A DNA stretch of 49,996 nucleotides from Branchiostoma floridae (Eukaryota; Chordata; Leptocardii; Amphioxiformes; Branchiostomatidae). The notes under the pieces were generated by a model. The model did not search any database, was not told where the DNA came from, and saw only the letters and a list, made by a program, of their open reading frames with translations. The stretch is taken from NCBI RefSeq assembly GCF_000003815.2, contig NC_049991.1, positions 3,656,518-3,706,513 of the forward strand, written 5' to 3'. Of the stretch, positions 41,887-49,996 are shown piece after piece (within the stretch, counting starts at the first letter, position 1; each line of letters starts with the position of its first letter). The position numbers and the translations under genes were made by a program.

Positions 41887-42916
41887 GCATCGAACAACGG
41901 TAACGTTTGTTTGAGTCATTTCTGTACAACATTTTATTAAGAAAGATATAATGCAAATGGCAGTCAATGACCCCTTTCTCTTGCTTTAGAAAGTTAGAAA
42001 GCGTCATATATATATATATAGGTCAAATTATAGGTGGATAATATAACCGTGGCAACCATTGTACTTGTGGTGGTACAGGCACACTACCAAAAATGCCTTT
42101 TCTCGTTTATCTTATTTTGCTTCCTCACAGAAAATTTATCTTCAAGGAAGAAAATTATTCTGTCCCCAAGAAATGTTAGAAAAATGTGATGGTCCATGGG
42201 GCAAGCAAATTTCTTCTTGTTAAGTTTTTGAGAAAATTTGAGATTTGTTTTCTTGTATTTCTCAAAATGCCCTTTCTTGTTTATCTTGTTTTGCTTCCTC
42301 ACAGAAAATTTATCTTCCTGGAAGAAAAAAAATTCTTGTATTTTAAGAGTTGAATCTGGTTAAAAAAAAAAAGAATTTCTAGAACTATTTTCTTGCCTTG
42401 TAAGAAAAATAAGAAGATTTTGCTTAAATGTCTAATTAAAATTTTGTAGTTTCTCGTTTTGCTTGAATTTTTTTCTACATTTTCTTCCTCCAAGAATATT
42501 TTACTTCATACAACAATTGTCCATGGGGTAAGCAAAATAAGAAAAAAAATCTTTTTTGGTAGAGCATAAACCACCTCATATAGCCTCCAAGATCAGTAAC
42601 GGGAGCAATCTGACGTGATTAGTCATACGGCCTGGGTAGCTGGTTTCACCTGCCGAACAATCATTCTGGGAACTGAATTGTTACATTTTTGGCTACTATT
42701 TGAATTCTTCGTTTCTTTTCAGGAGACAGCCATTTTTTAGGGGGTGAAATCCCACCAGTGGCTATAATTATCTTCCAAGCCATCAACCAATATGAGTTTG
42801 GAAAAATATGGTTGTGGAAAAACGAAGGAACCAGTGATATTGTCTATGATTTGCTCCATATGAAGTCCTAAAGGTAGGCGACAGCAATTTTACATTTTAA
42901 TGAGAACGAGCCACAA
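41887..42916 (+). repeat. Interspersed element with an inverted partner at 49150-49760
   Basis: catcgaacaacggtaacgtt, gtggataatataaccgtggc, ctgggaactgaattgttac and aaaaatatggttgtggaaaa all recur as reverse complements, in order, in 49150-49760. This copy is longer because a separate 479-bp block (42084-42562) interrupts it. No protein coding is evident. Confidence 0.8.
42084..42562. mobile_element. MITE nested in the 41.9-kb element
   Basis: CTACCAAAAA at the left pairs with TTTTTTGGTAG at the right, and an adjacent ttattttgct/agcaaaataa pair follows. The interior holds two tandem copies of gccctttcttgtttatctt...gcttcctcacagaaaatttatcttc. The block is absent from the partner copy at 49.5 kb, which confirms it as an insertion. 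Confidence 0.75.
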
Positions 42917-44935
42917 ACATCATGAGAAAACTGACATATTACTGCCGAAAATGTTCGCATTCGAAGCATGTGTAAAGTGGGATTCCAGAGTATTACGCCA
43001 GGAGGCGCGACTTAACTTTGGCCCGTCACAACAGCGGCGAGAAACGTGACGGTAGGTTCTTCCCACGAAGCACTCGCCAGGCCCGATAACAAGGGAAAGA
43101 AAAGTTTTGACCTTGTTGTATCATTATCGAAGGCCACGTTGATTTAATTATATGGATTACATCCGCTGGGAATCTAAAAACTGATGTGCGAGCGAGCGAA
43201 CAAAAATTTTTGACAAAAAAGGTGCCTTCATTATGAAATCAAAATGGTCAGGAAGGTTGAACAAATGACTGAACACACACAATATTGCGTACAGAACAGA
43301 AGATTCTTCATTTTTGTTCTTTCACATTTTCCTTGACCTTGTAATACTGATGAATAAAATTTACGCCACATATTTGCGTATTTTGCAACTGCATGTTTTG
43401 CGTTGAAAACATTAAGCAGCACTTTATTCCAACATTTAGATCTACATTTCATACATTGTGCGGTAAAAACGGCGAAGAAACAAGCTGCGCTATTGTTCCA
43501 TAAACAATGTAACCCACAAAAATTAGACTTCACGGCGTCCTCGCGCCACTGTGGCTTCGAATATTTGCTCCTTGAATGCTTGTATGGAATGGATTGGAAT
43601 GGAATAGAGTTGCTTCATCTTATTACGTAGAAAAATGACTTTGACAATTGAAGTTCTACAACACCGACTTTTACTTGGGCTGATATTGCATAGGTTGCCT
43701 TTAAGCTAGCACGTTAAAACCTTTGACTTTATTCAGATCCACAATTAGCATAACAATATACAAGTGCATTGTAGCTACTAGACAAGAACTTAGGGGCCTT
43801 CAACTTTGACCTTGCACATGCGCAGTTTAAACGGCTCATTCTAGGAGGGGGGCAGTCGGTAAGAAAATAAATATGTTGCTACCTGTCAACCTTAGAATGA
43901 TAACAAAAGACAGACAGAAGTATCCCATTACCGTTTTATTTGCTTTTTCTTGCACTGACTCATTAAAACTGCACTCAGTCATTTGCAATATGTAACTTCT
44001 ACTACCTAAATGGAGTCAGACCTATTCATATTTTCATCCGTCCAAGATATTTCCAAGTTTATCACGTGCTTCTGGTCACGTCAGTACGAACGCTCCATTC
44101 TATATGGCCTAGATATGCACATTTGGTATAATTCTATGCTAGACGACCAGGTTATGATAACTACATAATAATCTGCAGTGCATTAGCGATGCCAAATTGA
44201 CCTATAAAAGACAGTAAAAAAAAAGGTAGCCGCCAATTGCGTTCACTTCGTAACATTCTCTCACCTCTATTTGTGTATAACATTTATGCCATATCGTTAA
44301 CTTGCATTACCATGTAATAATTCTATTACACCAAATAATTAACCTTAATCCCAGCATTCCATCGGAATGTTTGAACAAGCTTATTACATGTAATTTCAAG
44401 TAGCAAAGTATCAAATTGTGTGTTGAGGAATGGTTCACTATTACATGTTTATGAAAAAAAAACTAGCAACGAAATAGGTGGGAATTTTTGAAAATTGTAC
44501 TGGTTCTATTATCTAGCATCTTCGTGTTTGAAGCAGTCAAAGAATTTAAGGACCCATAACATTCAATGATTCCAATCGTATCTAAAACAGGGAAAGCCGC
44601 TAGGTGGGCCAAAACTAATCATTTCCAGCTTTCGTCACACCCTACCAACACACCAAATATGAAACCAATCCACTGAATTATCTTGTTCACACACAAATGC
44701 AGGGTAAAATATGGCCTCCATGACATTTCATGGAGGCAATTAGCATGAACCACATAGATATATCCTACTTCAGCTTGAAAACCGGTATCAATGCATATAT
44801 TCTATGACATAAAGCTAACTGCGCTACTTAGAATGTTCTATACTTTTATCTCTAACACTAAAACAAAAAAAGTACAGCACTATGACTGCGTATGCACTGC
44901 GTAAAGACAATGTTTAAATGGATGTCAGGTGTCAA
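42917..44935. other. Intergenic sequence, possible 3' UTR of the minus-strand VWA gene
   Basis: A repeat block at 43132-43205 is shared with 28428-28500. Minus-strand AATAAA candidates occur near 43935 and 43420. A perfect short hairpin, cctccatgacatttcatggagg, is at about 44715. No exon is recognised. Confidence 0.5.
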
Positions 44936-47512
44936 TCATTCGTCGATGATCTTCTCAATCTCCCTCAGCACGTCCTCCAGTCCGTCAGGTCCAGGGCCCT
45001 CGTCTTCCTCCAGTCCGTCAGGTCCAGGGCCCTCGTCTTCCTCCAGTCCGTCAGGTCCAGGGCCCTCGTCTTCCTCCAGTCCGTCAGGTCCAGGGCCCTC
45101 GTCTTCCTCCAGTCCGTCAGGTCCAGGGACCTCGTATTCCTCCAGTCCGTCAGGTCCAGGGCCCTCGTCTTCTTCCAGTCCGTCAGGTCCTAGGCCCTCG
45201 TATTCCTCCAGTCCGTCAGGTCCAGGGCCCTCGTCTTCCTCCAGTCCGTCAGGTCCAGGGCCCTCGTCTTCCTCCAGTCCGTCAGGTTCAGGGCCCTCGT
45301 CTTCCTCCAGTCCGTCAGGTCCAGGGCCCTCGTCTTCCTCCAGTCCATCAGGTCCTAGGCCCTCGTCTTCCTCCAGTCCGTCAGGTCCAGGGCCCTCGTC
45401 TTCTTCCAGTCCGTCAGGTTCGAGGCCTTCATCTTCCTTCAGTCCGTCAAGTTCGAAGCCCTCGTCTTCCCCCAGTCCATCAGTTTCAAGACCCTCGTCT
45501 TCCTCCAGTCCGTCAAGTTCAAGACCCTCGTCTTCTTCCAGTCCGTCAGGTTCGAGGCCTTCATCTTCCTTCAGTCCGTCAAGTTCGAAGCCCTCGTCTT
45601 CCCCCAGTCCGTCAAGTTCGAGGCCTTCATCTATCTCCGGTCCGTCAGATTTGAGGCTTTCATCTTCCTCCAGTCTGTCGTGTTTAAGGCCATCGTCTTC
45701 ATCCAGTCCGTCAAGGTCGACGCCTTCTCTTTCCTCCAAGCCGTCAAGTTCAAGGCCCTCGTTTTCCTCCAATACGTCAACTTGAAGGTTCCGGATTTCC
45801 TCCAGCATGTCTAGATCTGCCTCGAGAACGTTCCGGATTTCCTCCATCCTGTCAGGCTGAGGGTCGTGAAGGTCCATTGATTCCTCGTACTCAGCAGACT
45901 CTGGAATGTCCTGGATGTTGGAGAGGTCCCGGATGTCCGACGGGTCCCGGATGTCCGTGAGGTCCCGGATGTCCTGCAGTTGTCGGTCGATCTTGTTGAG
46001 GACGAGTGACACACTCTTGGTGGCTTCTTCGCCAGCCTCGATGGCATCGTTCGTCAGGTCGGACATGGAATCTAACATCTATAAAGAGGAGAAAATGATA
46101 GTTTAATATTTAGTGTCACCTCACAGAAGTGCAAAGTTTATCTGTGTGTATACGTTTCATCCAATATAGTGTAATTAAATAGAATTTGGCTTTCAGTACT
46201 CCCACAACAGACATGTCAAGTTATAACGCGAATTCACTTATTTCCGCGGGGTTACCCTATATCCGTTATTTTTAAACAAGATAATTAGGAACATCCAGTC
46301 ACAATTACAACATTTGAGCAATGTTGCAATTTGAAACCAGCTAGTGACTGCATATCCCTAAATACCATGTTTTAAAAGCAACGGATACGTCACAGATGAA
46401 GGTGAACTAGCTGTACTCTAAACATAAGTTGTTAAAGACCCACTATGTAACAAAATTTTCATGTTAATGATATATCTAACCACTTTTCAGCACTTTGGCA
46501 ATGTTATTTTGTATTACTTGTGTTTGTGAACTCTACACTCAACAAGGTACACAAGGTTTGCTTATTTTCTGAAACCATCTCAAACTAGACCCTCCTGTTG
46601 TAAACAACAACACAATTGTAACTTTAATTTACACATGCATGTAGGCACCCTTCGGGTGGGCTAATGATGCAAATATAATGGTCATACAGGTCATATGGAT
46701 GTTTTGTTCCAAGAAATTTTGGGCAAAATGAAACAAAGTCATTCTACATAACAGGCATGGATATACTCGACCTATATATAGAATGAGACACAATGGCCAG
46801 CATTGTTATAGACTTATACATTTAACTCTAGACAATTGTTGTGGTGAAACTTTCGATAAAACTAACCTCTCTGAGCTGCATAGCAGCATCCTCTCCAGTC
46901 TCCGTCTGTGCTGTTTCCAGACCCAGGTTCTTACGTCCCTCCAGTTCGTCCATCAGCTCCTCTGCCGTTCCCTTCAGGTACTGCAGACCGTTCTCCACCT
47001 CGGCTCCAATGTTACGACTGCACTTGTCAGCTGTAATGAAATGAATACAAAATATATATGGTTCACTGATACTTATTTTTAGTTTGGAAATTAAGAAAAA
47101 TTTACAAAGAAACGGAAAAAAGCCAGAAGGGATTGACCAATCAGTTGTCCCCATTTGGTATTGATTAAAATACCGTGATACCGTGGTCAGCTTTGCTCGG
47201 TGGTTTATTCAGTGGTTATAAAGACCGTTAGCGAAGACAAGCCAAGAAGAAGATAGAAACCACACAGGTCTTGTATCGCCATATACACCTTGGTGCGGTA
47301 CGTTAATCATTTGATAGATTTTGTAGAAACCTCTTACTTAAAAGCTTGAAAAAAACTTTATGTATTGATCAAATGGTTCTTTAGATTAACTACCGTGACA
47401 GACGACTTCCAGCACTTTGTCTCTGATCCGGTCCAAGTCGTCAAAATCATCAGCAGTGGCCACGTAGTCGTCATTCGACGCGATGAGCTGTAAAATACGT
47501 CAACTCTGAGTC

Positions 47513-47548
<36 letters not shown>

Positions 47549-47947
47549 ATAGTAGTAGTTGTTGTTGTTGTTGTAATAGTAGTAGCAGTAGTAGTAGCAT
47601 TAGTAGTAGAAGTAGTAATGGTAGTGGTAGTAGAAGTGTTAGCAGCAGTAGTAAAAGTAGTAGCGGTAGTAGTAGAAGTAGTAGTCGTAGTAAAAGTAGT
47701 AATGGTAATGGCAGTGGTAGTAAAAGGCAGCAGTAGTAGTAGTAATAAAAGTAGTAGTGGTAGTAGTAGCGGTAGTAGTAGTAGGAGTAACAGCAGTAGT
47801 AGTAGAAGTAGTAGAAGCAGCAGCAGCAGCAGCAGCAGTAGAAGTACTAGTGGTAGTAGTAGTAGTAGTAGTCACCGTAGTAGAAGTAGTAATGGTAGTT
47901 GTAGTAGTTATAGCAGTCGTAGTAAAAGTAAAAGGACAGTAGTAGTG

Positions 47948-47984
<37 letters not shown>

Positions 47985-48950
47985 AAGAAGATCAAATTAT
48001 CAATGTTAACATAATGTATTCCACTACCTATATGTATCAAAAGTTTATCTTGCCATACATACATTATTATCTGGACTATCAACTGCCAAATCCTTGGTAT
48101 ATTTGCATTTGCTTAAAAGTACATATTCGAGATTAAATTTCGAAACAGATTAATGTTTTTGCTGCACACATCATTAAAGAATAAATACTTGAAACAAATA
48201 TAATGGAGAAAAGTTATGAAACTTGAAGGCGTTTCTTACCTTAAGTTCAGACATTTTGTACTTGGCCACGCCCACAGTGAACACGTGCGCACCCTTGTTT
48301 TTCACGTACTGCGCAGGCGCTCTCACTTGGTCGGTGGCCTTCCCGTCTGTTATTAAGATGATGATCTAAAAAAGATTGTTGATTTAAAAAAAAATGTAAT
48401 GAGACATTTATGGTGCTAGTCTAGAACAATGGTTTGAAAATAACTACTTTATTATATATCTTTTTACCTTTAATCATGTTTCGAATTATTTTCTTTTTCC
48501 ATTTTTATATCAGATGTATATTGTATGTATATGATCTTTATTTGTTTATCATCTATATCTATATCTTTATTCTTAATATCATAATATTGTATTTCTTGTT
48601 TCATAACGTGACATTTTTTTAATTTGTTATATGTATAGAAATTTGGAAGTAATGGATAAACTTTCATTCAATACAAGAATTTACTAAGGAATTTCTTGAC
48701 AAAAGCTGGAGTTAGACGTCAACAAAATTTTCGTAAGTACAATTTCGTGATGGAAATTATACTAGTAGTTTAATTTCAATTTCTGCCAACGCGGAAGAAA
48801 ATTTCACGTCAAAAGCATCGTCACCTTTTCCACACCATCCCTGGCACCATTAGCTTGGGTGAACTCGTCGTAAACAGCCTCTAGAGATTTTCCGGTTCTC
48901 GTGTGATATTTATTCATGTACTCAATCCTCTTGATGGCATCCAGCAAGGC
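44936..48950 (-). CDS. von Willebrand factor A domain protein with long acidic repeat tail (3' five exons)
   Basis: Minus-strand exons in order: 48950-48825, 48365-48240, 47487-47394, 47030-46867, 46078-44936 (TGA). All are GT-AG with matching phases, giving 550 residues. The first three exons form the C-terminal part of a vWA domain: RTGKSLEAVYDEFTQANGAR (the MIDAS threonine loop), then IIILITDGKATDQ (beta strand with the MIDAS aspartate) and HVFTVGVAKYKMSELKLIAS. The DxSxS half of the metal site lies beyond the window. A helical segment follows (about residues 105-200), then roughly 24 copies of an 11-residue unit, DEGPGPDGLEE, and a short helix EDVLREIEKIIDE. vWA domains with a MIDAS bind ligands or matrix via a divalent cation; collagen- or matrilin-like secreted proteins are the nearest relatives, but the acidic tail is not one I recognise. 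Confidence 0.85.
44975..45785 (-). repeat. 33-bp coding minisatellite (11-residue acidic repeat)
   Basis: The plus-strand unit is tccagtccgtcaggtcc-agggccctcgtcttcc. About 24 units are present. Units near the 3' end of the gene (44980-45400) are almost identical. Those near the start of the exon (45550-45780) are strongly diverged (DGLDEDDGLKHDRLEEDE). Confidence 0.95.
46224..46415. mobile_element. Foldback element family, copy 5 (degenerate)
   Basis: taacgcgaattcacttattt...ggttaccctatatccgtt and gcaacggata...gatgaaggtgaactagct pair as outer arms. Inner arms are weaker. It lies in the last intron of the VWA gene. Confidence 0.7.
46432..46755. mobile_element. Relative of the TTAA element at 12916
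   Basis: ttaaagacccactatgtaac, cttttcagcactttg and accatctcaaactagaccc align in order with the left half of the 12916-13634 element. The right end (ctacataacagg) is degenerate. It lies in the VWA gene's last intron. Confidence 0.6.
47508..47990. repeat. Long imperfect (GTA)n trinucleotide array
   Basis: About 480 bp of agt/gta repeats with agc and aat interruptions lie in a VWA gene intron, about 20 bp upstream (on the minus strand) of the acceptor at 47488. All frames remain largely open (poly-Ser, poly-Val/Thr), which is an artefact. Confidence 0.97.
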
Positions 48951-49149
48951 CTATGTGGAGAAAAAGATAGGAACATTTGTATCGTCGTCTTCATATTACT
49001 GTCAATGGTGCTGTATATGTATGGGAGCGAAAGATGGCAAATGGGGTAGGGAAATTCCCGAGCTATGATGCCAAATATCATCAACAACCAGCAATCATCA
49101 CCTAACCGTACACGTCCTTATCCGCAAAATCATGCACATGTTTGATAAC

Positions 49150-49760
49150 ATCAGGTTTGTTCTCATTTAATGTGGAAATGCTGTCGTCTGACTTTACGCC
49201 TTGATATGGAGCAAATTATAGACAACATCACTGGTTCCTTCATTTTTCCACAACCCCTGTAATGTTTTACAACAGATGCACAACAACATTCGTATTGGTT
49301 GATGGCTTAATGGATTATTACAGCCACGGGTCGGATTTCACTCCCTAAAAAATGGCTGTCGCCTGAGAAGAAACGAAGAATTCAAATAATAGCCAAAAAT
49401 GTAACAATTCAGTTCCCAGAATGATTGCTCGGTAGGTGAAACCAGCTGACCAGGCCCTATCACCGATCACGTCAGATCGCTACTGTCACTGATCTTGGAG
49501 GCTGTGTGAGGTGGTTCATGCCTGTCGCCAGATTCGGTAACAAACGTTACCACCATGAGTACGATGGTTGCCACGGTTATATTATCCACGTATAAGACTA
49601 GAAATGGCCGTTTTTGTGACGCTGTACAGTTTTTCTAGCTTTCTAAAGAAACAAGAAAGGGTTGTTGACTGTCATTTGTATCCCACCTTGTATCCCAACA
49701 AAATGTTGTACAGAAATGACGACTGTAACAAACGTTACCATTGTTCGATGCTGTCTAAGC
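49150..49760 (-). repeat. Inverted partner of the 41.9-kb element
   Basis: This is the reverse-complement counterpart of 41887-42916 without the nested 479-bp MITE. It lies in or upstream of the first visible VWA gene intron. The palindromic motif ggtaacaaacgttacc occurs at 49536 and again near 49727. Confidence 0.8.
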
Positions 49761-49887
49761 TTCCTATTTGACCTGGTGTAAAAAAGCTGCCCACTTTTTA
49801 AATGTTCCCAGGGACGTTCACTAATACCTAAATGATGTAGTCAATAAGGTGAGTCCTTTCGAAGAAAACAGGGTAAAATCTACTGTT

Positions 49888-49917
49888 GTAACAAACGTTA
49901 CAGGTAACGTTTGTTAC
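49888..49917. repeat. Perfect 14-bp-arm hairpin GTAACAAACGTTAC
   Basis: GTAACAAACGTTAC and GTAACGTTTGTTAC are exact reverse complements separated by AG. The same motif occurs singly at 49536, 49727 and 41900. It could be a tip of the element family at 49150-49760. Confidence 0.85.
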
Positions 49918-49996
49918 CTGCCCTGTAATGCATTACCAATGGGACCGAAAATAATAAGTTGCCATTTTTTCGCTATGGTTAAAAGAGGAATTTTCC

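Noticed and set aside
42299-42493. Lys/Phe-rich minus-strand frames at 42.1-42.5 kb
   Set aside because: They come from A/T-rich duplicated arms of a nested MITE and share no domain.
44892-45785. 297-codon plus-strand frame rich in Ser, Pro and Gly
   Set aside because: It is the antisense of the repeat exon. The minus strand has five exons in phase and a vWA domain; the plus frame has no splice support or domain.
47618-48136. Poly-Ser / poly-Val open frames
   Set aside because: They are translations of a trinucleotide repeat within an intron; every frame is open for the same reason.

Overview
This is eukaryotic (animal) nuclear DNA. Genes are split into short exons with GT-AG introns, and the encoded proteins read like vertebrate orthologues. 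More of the window is small transposons, foldbacks and minisatellites than coding sequence. A cephalochordate (amphioxus-type) genome fits best. That assignment is an inference from protein similarity, compact gene spacing and repeat style; nothing in the sequence proves it.

Layout. (1) 138-2260, minus strand: three small, phase-compatible exons of a probable Myb/SANT-like DNA-binding protein, running off the left edge. (2) 2970-12896, plus strand: the last 13 coding exons of IFT140, the IFT-A subunit of retrograde ciliary transport (about 666 C-terminal residues); the 5' half is outside the window. (3) 12916-22690: intergenic sequence with nested MITEs, a high-GC repeat, several foldbacks, and a dead non-LTR retrotransposon (20.1-22.0 kb) with a perfect 307-bp inverted copy of part of itself at 18.1 kb. 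(4) 22830-39292, plus strand: a complete 14-exon ABAT gene (mitochondrial GABA transaminase, 493 aa) with an 8.3-kb first intron full of MITEs. (5) 39293-44935: repeats, no recognised gene. (6) 48950-44936, minus strand: the 3' five exons of a gene encoding a von Willebrand factor A domain followed by a long acidic 11-residue repeat; its 5' end lies beyond the right edge.

The genes do not form an obvious functional unit. The most unusual signal is structural. In IFT140 and ABAT, tandem duplications repeatedly start at or span exon edges, copying the exon end together with its splice donor or acceptor. The clearest cases are ABAT exon 11 (three copies of the cofactor-binding exon start, one extra copy splice-able in frame) and ABAT exon 12 (about six extra 47-bp copies of exon end plus donor). 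Several MITE families can be delimited by exact target-site duplications: 8 bp (hAT-like), 9 bp (Mutator-like), TA and TTAA.
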